Made by a program: the position numbers and the translations under genes. A stretch of 64,000 nt of DNA from an uncultured Erythrobacter sp. (lineage in GTDB: Bacteria; Pseudomonadota; Alphaproteobacteria; Sphingomonadales; Sphingomonadaceae). Shown one piece after another: positions 9,001 to 18,150 of the stretch (positions are counted from its first letter, which is position 1; each line of letters opens with the position of its first letter). The stretch covers positions 124,001 to 188,000 of the forward strand of contig CANNCZ010000001.1 in NCBI GenBank assembly GCA_947503275.1, written 5' to 3'. A model generated the notes under the pieces. It was not told where the DNA came from. It searched no databases and worked only from the letters and a program-made list of their open reading frames with translations.

Positions 9001-12000
9001 CGGTTATGAATCGCCCACCACCATCACCACAGGCGATGTCACTGGAGAGAGCGGTTCGGGTATTGTCGCTGGTACATATGGCGTCGGTGCCTATGGCGCT
9101 GGCGGAATTGCAATCGACAGTTCGGCAGGCTCCGTTACTGGTGCGACTTACGGCATTGAGGCCACCAATAATGCTCTTGGTGATCTTTCAATTACCACTG
9201 CGGACGTGACCGGCCAGGCAGAAGCTGGTATTCTCGCAAGAAACGCCAACGGATCGACGGGCGACCTGACTATCGACAGCAGCGCAGGTGCGGTGTCTGG
9301 CATTTACGGCGGAATTGATGCGCAGAGCAATGGCGCCGGCTCCACCACCATCACCACCGGCGATGTCAGCTCCTATGGTGAAGGTGGCGACGCCATTGAA
9401 GCGGTGAATGAGGGCGAAAACCTTGTCATCGATACAACGGCAGGTCGCGTTTACACCTATGACGCCACAGCTATCCGCGCGACCAATAACGGCAGTGGCA
9501 TCACCACCATCACGACAGGCGAGGTCTATGCCCAAACAGGCGGCAACGCGATCAGCGTCAGCCACTCGGGCAGCGACGTCACGGTCAACACTACCGCTGG
9601 TTCGGTCACTGCTGGCGGGCGAAATTCAGCCGGTATCGTTGTCACGAATTCTGGCACTGGCGACACCACCATCACCACCGGCGATGTATCGGGTGGCTAC
9701 ATTGATGGCCCTGCGCCTGGCTACGCTCAAGGGATCTATGCCACAAATCAGGCAACCTCTGGCGACCTTACCATCGACAGTACCTCCGGCGATGTGGCGG
9801 GTGAAAGCGAAGGCATCCGAGCCACGAATAACAGCGCCGGTGACACGATCATCCGTACCGGCAATGTCAGCGGCAATCGGATCGGTATCGTTGCTATCAA
9901 CACCAATGCCGATGCGATCTCTGGCGACCTCACAATCGATAGCTCGGCTGGCTTTGTGACCGGCAGCTATCGGGGAATCTCGGTCGATCATTACGGTACC
10001 GGAGACATCTCGGTCACTACAGCTGATGTGTCAGCCACGGACGGTGACGCCGTCAATGTTAACGACAATGGCGAGGAAGGCGCTGGCGTGGACATCACCA
10101 TCGACACCGCTCAGGGCACCGTTACAGGCAGTCGCAATGGCATCTATGCCGCGAACTCCGGCACTGGCGACCTCTCGATCACCACTGCTGACGTCACAGG
10201 CACGGCAGGCGATGGCATTGAAGCACGCAATCTAGACGCCACTACAGGCGATCTCACCATCGACAGCACTGCCGGACAAGTGAACGGTTTCGTCTTTGGT
10301 GGCGCAGGCATCAGTGCCACCAATCAAGGCTCCGGCACCACCTTAATCACGACAGCAGACGTATTCGGTTCTAGCACAGGGATTGAGGCGTCTATTGGTT
10401 CGCAAGGCAGCGACCTCGCCATCGATACGAGCGAAGGCACAGTGGATGGTGGTTTCTATGGCATCGTTACCAATAATGCAGGCACTGGCCGGCAATCCAT
10501 CACAACAGGCGATGTCACGACCTATTCCGGGGACGCCATCGTCGCCAGGAACACCGCCGCGACCGCGACAGACCTCATTATCGACACGCTCGCTGGAGAA
10601 GTGACAGGGGCTGGCAGCGGGATTAGCGCGGTCAATGCAGGCACGGGCTACACTCTCATCACCACCGCAGGCGTCACCGGTGCAAGCAACCTTGGCAACG
10701 GCATCGATGCTTACAACGGATATGGTACGGTCGACCTCACCATCGACACCAGCGCGGGTGCGGTATCGGGCGGCCAGCGCGGAATTTATGCGCGCAACGA
10801 AGGCACCGGCGATACCACCATCACCACGGCGGATGTGACCTCCGGAGATGGTTCGGGTGAAGGCGGCGATGGGATTGATGCCTCCAATGGCCTCAGCGCA
10901 GGCGCTCTCACCATAAACTCACTTGCCGGTACAGTCAGCGGCGATGTGTATGGCATCAATGTCTCCAATGGCGGTAACGGCGCTTTGTCGATCACCACAG
11001 CCAATGTCTCAGGCGCAGGCAGCGACGGGATTAGGACAAGGAACTTTGGTACCGACGTTTTGATCGATACAACCGCAGGAACGGTTAGCGGCCAAGGAAA
11101 TGGCATTCGCGCCGAGAACGAAGGCACTGGCATCACCTCGGTTGTGACCGGTGATGTGACCGGCCTGACGCGCTTCGGGATTGACGCGAGCGATGACGGT
11201 GAAGGCACTTATGGCACAGACGTCATCATCAATTCCACTGCGGGCAGCGTCACAGGAGCTTTCGGCGGGATCTCCGCCGACAATCGCGGCACAGGCGATC
11301 TTTCGATCACCACTGCCGATGTCACCGCCACAAATGGCGACGGGGTCAGTGCTGGGAACTTTGATGCCAATGCCGGAGCGATCAGCATTGATACAACAGC
11401 GGGCGTTATCACGGGCAGTTCTGACGGCATCGACGTCAGCAACAATGGCAGCGGCGACACCACCATCATTACGGCGGATGTGAACGCTGAAGGCGGAGAC
11501 GGCATCAATGTTGAGAACGCGTCTGATTCAGGCAGCATCGCGATCGACACCAGCGCGGGCGCCGTTGCTGGCAATGGCGACGGGATTGAAGCGAGTAATC
11601 GGGGTTCTGGCAGCCTTACCATCATCGCTGGAGACCTAACCGGGACTGGCGGCTTTGGTGTCACGACCGACAATTTCGGCACCGATTTGGCGATTGATAC
11701 CACGGCAGGTTCTGTCTTTGGAGGCAATGAAGGCATCGATGCCGACAACGATGGCACTGGATCGCTTACAATCATCACCGCAGACGTGGTTGGCGGCTCT
11801 GACGAAGGCATTCAGGCATTCAATGATGGAACCAGCCTTTCGATCGACAGCTCACTCGGTACGGTATCGGGGCAAGGTGGCGGGATCTACGGAACTAACG
11901 GAAGTGTATTCGGAGACAACAGCTCAATCGAGGCGCTTTCGATCATCACGGCAGACGTCACAGGTTACGGTGAAGATGGCATTGATGCTAGGAATTTTGG

Positions 12001-15000
12001 CACGGATCTAACCATTGATTCATCTGCTGGAACCGTTTCAAGTGAGCGGGAAGTATCGGATTCAATCCCTGGGATTGAAAGTGGGTTTGGTATAGCAGCC
12101 CAAAACTATGGGACGGGCATTCTCTCGATCACCACTGGAGATGTTTCGAGCGATAGCACCGACGCGATCTACGCTGCGAACGAAGGCGCTGATGTCGTCA
12201 TCGACAGCACAGCTGGTTCGATTTCGGGTGCGTCCAACGGCATCCGGGGCGTGAATAGCGGCACTGGCTCGACTTTTGTGAGAACCGCAAACGCTACCGG
12301 AGCCGGTGGCGATGGCGTCAACATGGTTACAGGCGCGGACACGGGCACGTTGGTTATCGATACCAGCGCAGGCGCTGTCGCCGGCGGCAGTCGCGGCATC
12401 TATGCCAACCATGGCGGTACAGAGGATCTGACCATCACGGTCGGCAATGTGACGGGGCAGGGCGCAGAGGGGATTCTGGCCTCCACGTCGCAAGACACTG
12501 CAAACATCCTGATCCAAGGCGGCGAAGGTATCGCTAGCAATGTGATCGGCGCAACAACCGGTATCGCGGCATCGACAGAGGGTGCGGACATCACTGTCAC
12601 GGCGTTGGATAGCGTCACCGGTCAAGACGGTGATGGCCTGAACCTAGTGTCGAATGGTGGTGACATTACCGTCACCGATATTGGCACCATTGCGGGCCTC
12701 AACGGCAACGGCATTTTTGCCAACAGCGATGCGGGCAATATCTCGGTCCAAAATGTCGGCCTTGTCGCCGGGATCACTGCCATTGGCGGTATCGGCATCG
12801 CAGCCTATGCGAATGATGGCGGCACGATCAATATCGGTACTTCGGGCGGTATTGGCACCGTCCTTGGCGAGACATATGGCGCCAATGGCGAGACAGATGG
12901 GGAGACCGGAGACATCAACATTGATGTCAGCGCTTTCCCAGTCACCGGCGCGATTGGCATCAATGCCGTCAACTCTGGAGACGGCAGCACTAATGTAACC
13001 AGTGCCGACGTAACCGGCACAGCGGGCGAAGGAATTAACGCTTCGACCGTTGGTACGGATGTGGTTGTGAACTCTGTCGCAGGGACCGTCACGGGCCTTA
13101 CCGATGGGATTACCGCTGCGAATATGGGTATCGGCAGCACCACCATCACCACCGCAGCCGTCACCGGCACAACGGATGACGGAATTGACGCCTATAACGG
13201 GAACGACACTGTCGACCTGACAATTGACAGCACCGCAGGCGCTGTCGCTGGCGGCGACGATGGGGTTTACGCGGTCAATAATGGTTCAGGGACCACCACC
13301 GTCACCACGGCCGATGTAACCGGCACCGCTGGCGATGGCATTAATGTCATCGGACGCGGGACAGACCTTCTCCTCGACACCAGTGCTGGCACGGTAACGG
13401 GCGGCGAAGATGGCATTGCTGCACGCAACGAAGGCTCCGGTGCGCTGTCGATCACGACTGGTGATGTGACGGGTGCAGGAGATGTTGGTATCGCGGCGCG
13501 TAACGACGCAGCCGGCACCGATATCACCATCGATAGCTCAGCAGGAGCAGTCGCTGGTGCGTCGAATGGTGTGATCGCCCAAAACTATGGAACTGGCTCC
13601 ACGTTTGTCACCACGGCTGATGTGTCCACGCAAGATTCTGGCGGTTCTGAAGGAGACGGTATCGGCATTTTCGTCACCACCGGCTCCGACGGACAAGACC
13701 TGATCGTGGACAGCACGGCAGGCTCAGTGAACAGCGCTGAAACCGGCATCTATGCCCGCGGCAGCGGCGCGGGTGAGACTTCGATCACGACCGCAGACAT
13801 TGTCAGCGAGAGCGGCAATGGCGTCTTCACTCGTGCCGATGGGACCGATCTTACGATCGACAGCTCTGCTGGTTCAGTCATTGGCGCACGAAGTGGGATC
13901 GTGGCCACCAATCAGGGGTCCGGTGCGCTGTCCATCGTGACTGCGGATGTTACTGGCGACGAGAACAATGGCGTTTCCGGCACCAATGAAGGGACCGATT
14001 TTACCATTAATAGCCGCGCGGGTACGGTTTCGGGCGAAAGTGCAGGTGTTAACGGCATCAATAGAGGTTCTGGCGCGCTCACAATTGTGTCCGCTGACGT
14101 GGATGGCGGTACGGATGGCATTCGGGCATTCAGTTCCGGCACCGATCTTACGATCGACAGCACGGCTGGCACGGTCGTCGGTGATCGCGGAATTTTTGGT
14201 CAAAATGCAGGCACCGGCGTGCTCTCAATCACGACGGGCGATGTGACGGCCGATGGTGATGCCGGCATCGCGGCAGTCAATTCCGGGACCGATTTGGTCG
14301 TCGATAGCACTTCGGGCAGCATCACAAGCTCCGGAGTCGGGACATATGTAACCGGCGTTTACGCCAGAAACTCCGGCACTGGCGAAATGGTCATCACCAC
14401 GGCAGATATTTCCAGCACCAATGGATTTGGAATTGATGCGGTGAACAGTGAAGCGGGCTCCGATCTCACGATCGACAGCACTGCTGGATTGGTTGCTGTG
14501 GGCAATGACGGCATCGCTAGCACCAATCGTGGCACAGGTGTGTTGTCGATCATCACTGGTGATGTCTTGAGTTCCGATGGAACCGGGATCGCCGCGACCA
14601 ATCAGGGTGGCGCTCTGACGATCAATACGCTTGCAGGCACGGTCCAAGGCGCGGCTGCCGGGATCAATGCGAGCAATGATGGATCGGGTGCTTTGGTCAT
14701 CACCACTGCGAACGTGATCGGCACCAGAGGGGATGGTGTCTATGCGTCGTCGTCGGAAGCCGCGATGGCCATCGACACAAGTGGCGGCATGGTCACAGGA
14801 ACCGACGATGGCATCGATGCGCGCAACTACGGCACCGGCGATCTAGCGATTGTCAGCGCCAGTGCTGAAGGCACCGGCGATGCCGGGATCAAAGCGATCA
14901 ACACAGGCGGTGCGACCAGCATCGATAGCAGCGCTGGCACCGTAATCGGCACCAATGCGGGTATCTTCGCTGATCAGCAGAATGATGCGGCGCTGACGCT

Positions 15001-17062
15001 GCTCGTGAACGAAGTGACAGGTGCCACCGGCATTGATACGAAGGCCATGAATGGTCTGACAGAGATCACCTTGGCTTCCACCGCAATTGTGATGAGCACG
15101 CAGGGCGTGGCCATCGATGCCGTTTCAACCGGCGGGGACGTGGTTGTGCAGGGCTCCTCAGGTACCGTTACGGGCGCAAGTGACGGCATATTCGTCCGTT
15201 CTGGCGGAGGCGACATCGCGATTGCCACTATCGATCTGGTGGAGGGTCTTGCCGGAAGCGCGCTGAACCTTGCCTCAGATGGCGGTGATATTGATGTGAC
15301 CGGGGTCGATGCGATTGTTGGTGCAGCTGGCAGCGGTATTCTTGCCGTGGCAGCCTCTGGCAATATCGACATTGCTGACAATGGCGACATTACTGGAACG
15401 GTGGCGGGCATCACTGCAAGCACAACAGGCGGCGGCGATATCGATATCACCGTTTCTGGCATGACCATGGGCGATGCCTTTGGTGTCGATGTCTCAACCG
15501 AAGGTGAAGCGGTTCGTTTGACGAACAGCGGTACTCTGTCTGGCGGCACATTCGCAGTCATTGCGAGCGGCGCTCAAACCGGCGCAATCACTCTGCGTAA
15601 CGACGGCACGGTCGCACAAGCGATCAGTTTTGGTGCAGCCAATGACAGCTTCGATAACCGGGATGTGTTCTCAGCCAGTGGTGTCAGTGATTTTGGCGAC
15701 GGCGTTGATGAATTAGTCAATTCCGGCTCGATCAGCGTTTTCGGAGCGGCTGAATTCCAGCGGTTGGAGCAGTTCAACCACGGCGGCATGATTACCCTTG
15801 TTGATGGTGTGGCCGGTGGCTCACTGACAACTTCGGGCGATTTTGTCGGCAATGGAGGAACGCTGGCGCTCGATGTCGATTTCGCCTCTAATAGCGCAGA
15901 TGTTCTAACAATCGGCGGTGCTGCAACCGGCTCCACGCAGATTGTAGTCAATCCGCTGGATCTGAGCGCAACCTTCGCCGGCGATTTGGTGCTGGTGAAC
16001 GCGGGAGCGGGCACTGAAGCAGGCGCTTTTGTTATTGCCACTGATGGCGCGGCAGCTTCGCCATTCCTAGCGTTCGAGCTTGCGTTTGATGCGGCCAACA
16101 ATGACTTCCTGTTTGGCATTGCGCTTGAACCCAAGGCATTCGAGGCCACCAAATTGGGCGAAGGTGCACAAGCCTTGTGGTATCGCAGCGCCGATGCTTG
16201 GAGCGATCATCGCTCCAACGCACGCTCCGATACCAAGGACAATCATGCACCGGCATGGGCCGTTATGTACGGCGCAGAAAGCCAGCGGGATGAGAGCTTC
16301 GCTGACCCGACCGGACTTGCGACTGGCGGCGTGGTGCTTGACTACACTCAAGACTTCTACGGCATCCAGGCCGGGCTTGAGACGTGGGTGAGCGACGGGC
16401 TGATGCTGGGTCTGACAGGCGGCTATCTCAACTCAAGCCTCAACTTGGAAGAGAGTGGTGCTGGCGCAACCTTCGATGTGCTTAATATTGGCGCTTCGAT
16501 CTCGTTCGCATCTGATGGCTTCTTCGGCGAAGCGCTTATCAAATATGACGATATTTCTGGCGACGTCAGCGATCCACTAGTCGGCGGCTTTAACGGTGCA
16601 CTTGATGGTTCTGCCTTTGGTGGACGTGTCGAATTCGGATACCGCACGCCAGGCGAGGGCTTTTATGCAGAGCCCAAAGTGAGCCTTGAATATCAGCGCA
16701 CTGATCTCGATTCACTGGTGATTGCGGGCCAGCGGTTCGATTTCGAAGAGTTCGATGGATTGCGTGCAGGCGCCGGTGTCCGGCTTGGAACAAGCTCCGA
16801 CTTTGGCGCAAACTCACGCCTTGGTTTGTATCTCGATGCGAGCATCCTGCATGAGTTTGAAGGGGACGGCCTCACTCGCTTCTCATCTGCTCTCGATGAT
16901 ATCGCGTTCACCAATGACGGCCTCGACACCTATGGCCGTGTCGAAGCGGGCGTCACGCTCGAAGGCGAAGGTCCATTGTCCGGTTTCTTCAAAGCGGAAA
17001 CCGATGTCGGCTCTGAGTTCAGCAGTTTCGGAGGAAGCGTAGGCGTTCGGATCCGGTTCTGA
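6041..17062 (+). CDS. Giant autotransporter (about 3.67k aa) with repetitive beta-helix passenger and C-terminal autotransporter beta-barrel
   Basis: ATG at 6041 preceded by GAGG; long repeats of '(D)LTIDSSAGxVTGxxxGIxARNxGTGDxxITTADVTGxxGDGI'; C-terminal barrel ending 'GVRIRF' with barrel-like strands from about aa 3390 on. Confidence 0.92.
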   Translation: MANQDQTQSNDVQLNAIARGAENFLRWSSSAMLRGGRVTKFKGVSASYSPELGLVSCGAERDLVAGGESATLTLGLARRLLRWSAAPVALLAAGSPAFAQAQDECVEVTPDNFVCEDNGDPATVTQDLGVLEQDVNVLLQDGFEVDTSGGTGSGISIGEAYDVTISQESGTSTITGRATGISVTGSYGSIDITTGGDVTGINGDGIRADNNAADGIDEYITIDSRAGTVRGGQDGIDVSNFGGGDLSITTADVDGEDGDGINVNNAAGSGDIDIDTTAGTVFGLYGGIVTRNQGDGATTIITADVDTGYGEGGILDGINAVNGTSATDLTIDSSAGGVTGQNNGIFARNNGTGDTTITTGDVDGGRGDGINARSESTSGDLTIDSSAGRVTGQNRGIFARNNGTGDTAITTADVDGEDGNGIDVQNAGRTGNLSVDSSAGTVNGDQSGIRAEKLGVGNVSIVTADVVGNFGDGIDVYRGEGGSGALSIDTSAGTVGATGGDGIAIENVTANSVSITTADVNAVASGSGEGGDGINLNQDFREAETVAVATTGGTITGSNYGINILSRGHDLLSITTADVDGDRDGIRVSAEGPEAGDIDIDTTAGTVTSQNSSGIFVSNNGSGDLTITTADVSGRQINPIGGGYGIFADSTGGSITINSVAGDVSGADDGIFARVDGSGGISITTANVIATGFSGINARLSNTDGDAVIDTSAGAVTGDDDAIVVRNDGSGDTLIITGDVTGISSDGINVSNGTTAGDLTIDSSAGTVTGDSNGILVRNEGTGAVSITTADVSGYSAGIAGVNYGTDFVIDSSAGDVSGQSLGIQARNYGNGDASITTGNVTGTNSDGVYVYNTFTAGSLTIDTSAGAVSGGDDGIEAFHFGFGNLTITTGDVSGSGDDGIFARSNYGDISIDSTAGSVSGARDGIDVAHYDPSFGGYSIAITTADVTAADGDGIRVENEYGSGEISIDSSAGAVTGSNNGIVTYNRGYESPTTITTGDVTGESGSGIVAGTYGVGAYGAGGIAIDSSAGSVTGATYGIEATNNALGDLSITTADVTGQAEAGILARNANGSTGDLTIDSSAGAVSGIYGGIDAQSNGAGSTTITTGDVSSYGEGGDAIEAVNEGENLVIDTTAGRVYTYDATAIRATNNGSGITTITTGEVYAQTGGNAISVSHSGSDVTVNTTAGSVTAGGRNSAGIVVTNSGTGDTTITTGDVSGGYIDGPAPGYAQGIYATNQATSGDLTIDSTSGDVAGESEGIRATNNSAGDTIIRTGNVSGNRIGIVAINTNADAISGDLTIDSSAGFVTGSYRGISVDHYGTGDISVTTADVSATDGDAVNVNDNGEEGAGVDITIDTAQGTVTGSRNGIYAANSGTGDLSITTADVTGTAGDGIEARNLDATTGDLTIDSTAGQVNGFVFGGAGISATNQGSGTTLITTADVFGSSTGIEASIGSQGSDLAIDTSEGTVDGGFYGIVTNNAGTGRQSITTGDVTTYSGDAIVARNTAATATDLIIDTLAGEVTGAGSGISAVNAGTGYTLITTAGVTGASNLGNGIDAYNGYGTVDLTIDTSAGAVSGGQRGIYARNEGTGDTTITTADVTSGDGSGEGGDGIDASNGLSAGALTINSLAGTVSGDVYGINVSNGGNGALSITTANVSGAGSDGIRTRNFGTDVLIDTTAGTVSGQGNGIRAENEGTGITSVVTGDVTGLTRFGIDASDDGEGTYGTDVIINSTAGSVTGAFGGISADNRGTGDLSITTADVTATNGDGVSAGNFDANAGAISIDTTAGVITGSSDGIDVSNNGSGDTTIITADVNAEGGDGINVENASDSGSIAIDTSAGAVAGNGDGIEASNRGSGSLTIIAGDLTGTGGFGVTTDNFGTDLAIDTTAGSVFGGNEGIDADNDGTGSLTIITADVVGGSDEGIQAFNDGTSLSIDSSLGTVSGQGGGIYGTNGSVFGDNSSIEALSIITADVTGYGEDGIDARNFGTDLTIDSSAGTVSSEREVSDSIPGIESGFGIAAQNYGTGILSITTGDVSSDSTDAIYAANEGADVVIDSTAGSISGASNGIRGVNSGTGSTFVRTANATGAGGDGVNMVTGADTGTLVIDTSAGAVAGGSRGIYANHGGTEDLTITVGNVTGQGAEGILASTSQDTANILIQGGEGIASNVIGATTGIAASTEGADITVTALDSVTGQDGDGLNLVSNGGDITVTDIGTIAGLNGNGIFANSDAGNISVQNVGLVAGITAIGGIGIAAYANDGGTINIGTSGGIGTVLGETYGANGETDGETGDINIDVSAFPVTGAIGINAVNSGDGSTNVTSADVTGTAGEGINASTVGTDVVVNSVAGTVTGLTDGITAANMGIGSTTITTAAVTGTTDDGIDAYNGNDTVDLTIDSTAGAVAGGDDGVYAVNNGSGTTTVTTADVTGTAGDGINVIGRGTDLLLDTSAGTVTGGEDGIAARNEGSGALSITTGDVTGAGDVGIAARNDAAGTDITIDSSAGAVAGASNGVIAQNYGTGSTFVTTADVSTQDSGGSEGDGIGIFVTTGSDGQDLIVDSTAGSVNSAETGIYARGSGAGETSITTADIVSESGNGVFTRADGTDLTIDSSAGSVIGARSGIVATNQGSGALSIVTADVTGDENNGVSGTNEGTDFTINSRAGTVSGESAGVNGINRGSGALTIVSADVDGGTDGIRAFSSGTDLTIDSTAGTVVGDRGIFGQNAGTGVLSITTGDVTADGDAGIAAVNSGTDLVVDSTSGSITSSGVGTYVTGVYARNSGTGEMVITTADISSTNGFGIDAVNSEAGSDLTIDSTAGLVAVGNDGIASTNRGTGVLSIITGDVLSSDGTGIAATNQGGALTINTLAGTVQGAAAGINASNDGSGALVITTANVIGTRGDGVYASSSEAAMAIDTSGGMVTGTDDGIDARNYGTGDLAIVSASAEGTGDAGIKAINTGGATSIDSSAGTVIGTNAGIFADQQNDAALTLLVNEVTGATGIDTKAMNGLTEITLASTAIVMSTQGVAIDAVSTGGDVVVQGSSGTVTGASDGIFVRSGGGDIAIATIDLVEGLAGSALNLASDGGDIDVTGVDAIVGAAGSGILAVAASGNIDIADNGDITGTVAGITASTTGGGDIDITVSGMTMGDAFGVDVSTEGEAVRLTNSGTLSGGTFAVIASGAQTGAITLRNDGTVAQAISFGAANDSFDNRDVFSASGVSDFGDGVDELVNSGSISVFGAAEFQRLEQFNHGGMITLVDGVAGGSLTTSGDFVGNGGTLALDVDFASNSADVLTIGGAATGSTQIVVNPLDLSATFAGDLVLVNAGAGTEAGAFVIATDGAAASPFLAFELAFDAANNDFLFGIALEPKAFEATKLGEGAQALWYRSADAWSDHRSNARSDTKDNHAPAWAVMYGAESQRDESFADPTGLATGGVVLDYTQDFYGIQAGLETWVSDGLMLGLTGGYLNSSLNLEESGAGATFDVLNIGASISFASDGFFGEALIKYDDISGDVSDPLVGGFNGALDGSAFGGRVEFGYRTPGEGFYAEPKVSLEYQRTDLDSLVIAGQRFDFEEFDGLRAGAGVRLGTSSDFGANSRLGLYLDASILHEFEGDGLTRFSSALDDIAFTNDGLDTYGRVEAGVTLEGEGPLSGFFKAETDVGSEFSSFGGSVGVRIRF
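6600..14950 (+). repeat. In-gene degenerate tandem repeats (about 45-55 aa units) of autotransporter passenger
   Basis: Manual count of roughly 49 occurrences of the ITTADV/ITTGDV-like landmark in the translated ORF. Confidence 0.85.
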
Positions 17063-18144
17063 TGTTACAGCGTGATCTGTACACCGAACCTGGTGCGCAG
17101 GGGGTGGTCGGGGTAGTGGCCGATCCATCCCCTGCAATGCCTGACGAGTTTTTGGCTGGGCCGGGTCAGGCCGGTCTGGTCTCTGCGATAATCCCCGCGT
17201 TCAATCGCGAAGCATTGGTCACCGATGCGTTGAATTCGCTGGCTGCGCAGACCTATTCTTCGATCCAGATCGTCGTTGTCGATGATGGGTCAAGCGATGC
17301 GACCGCTCAAGTGGTCAAGGATTGGGCGAGTGCTCACCCTGACCAATGGGTTGAGCTCATATGCCAATCCAATGGCGGCGTCAGCTCCGCGCGCAATGCA
17401 GGCCTGCGCAAAGCGCAAGGCGAGTTCATCTATTTTCTTGATTCAGACGATATTGCAGAGCCGTTTTCGATCGAATTTTTGCACGATGCGTTGAGCACTG
17501 CACCGGATAAACCATTCGCGCTTGGCCGGGTGTGCAACGCCGATATGCAAGGCAATATCATCCAAGAGGATTATTCCGGTATAACCCACCTGCGCAGCGC
17601 TGATTTGTTGCGCAATCATTGGCTGCTGTTCGCAGCGCTCTATCGACGCAGCGCATTGCGTGGGTCAGGACCATTCAATGTTAAGTTGAGAATGGGCGAA
17701 GACACCGAGTTTAACTGGCGTGTAATCCTCGTAAACGGAGGTGGAGTGCTGCTTGATAAGGTGCTTGGCCAGAGACGCCATCATCAGCATGGGCACCTCT
17801 ATCTCGACAGCGATGCAGCTCATAAAATGCAGGGCAGCATTTTGATGCATCGAGCTTTGGGAGACTGGCTTGCCAAACATCCGCAAATTGACCGCCGCAT
17901 GTCCGTGCGTGGCTTAGTGGCGACGCACAATTACTACCATCGTGAGGGATTGAAAGAAGGCGCACAATTGTGGTCGCAAGTGACGCAGTTGTTCGATCAC
18001 CTGTCGCCGCAAACCAGCAGCCTCAACGCTGCGCTGCGCTTGACCACGCGGGGTGGTATCCGACCGATTTATTGGTTTGGTTATCGCTCATATCGCAAAT
18101 TGCGTATGCTGCTTAGACCCATCAAACGGATGATGTGGAAGTAG
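17062..18144 (+). CDS. Family 2 glycosyltransferase
   Basis: 'SAIIPAFNREALVTDALNSLAAQTYSSIQIVVVDDGSSD', 'SSARNAGLRKAQGEFIYFLDSDD'; start overlaps autotransporter stop (TGATG). Confidence 0.9.
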   Translation: MLQRDLYTEPGAQGVVGVVADPSPAMPDEFLAGPGQAGLVSAIIPAFNREALVTDALNSLAAQTYSSIQIVVVDDGSSDATAQVVKDWASAHPDQWVELICQSNGGVSSARNAGLRKAQGEFIYFLDSDDIAEPFSIEFLHDALSTAPDKPFALGRVCNADMQGNIIQEDYSGITHLRSADLLRNHWLLFAALYRRSALRGSGPFNVKLRMGEDTEFNWRVILVNGGGVLLDKVLGQRRHHQHGHLYLDSDAAHKMQGSILMHRALGDWLAKHPQIDRRMSVRGLVATHNYYHREGLKEGAQLWSQVTQLFDHLSPQTSSLNAALRLTTRGGIRPIYWFGYRSYRKLRMLLRPIKRMMWK

Positions 18145-18150
18145 TGTAGG

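Noticed and set aside
11209-12625. Antisense ORFs of ~190-200 aa inside the autotransporter
   Set aside because: By-product of repetitive sense coding; no support.
6600-14950. Dense short repeats resembling an array
   Set aside because: Repeats are in-frame coding units of one ORF with divergent, coding-type variation; no identical repeats with unique spacers, so not CRISPR.
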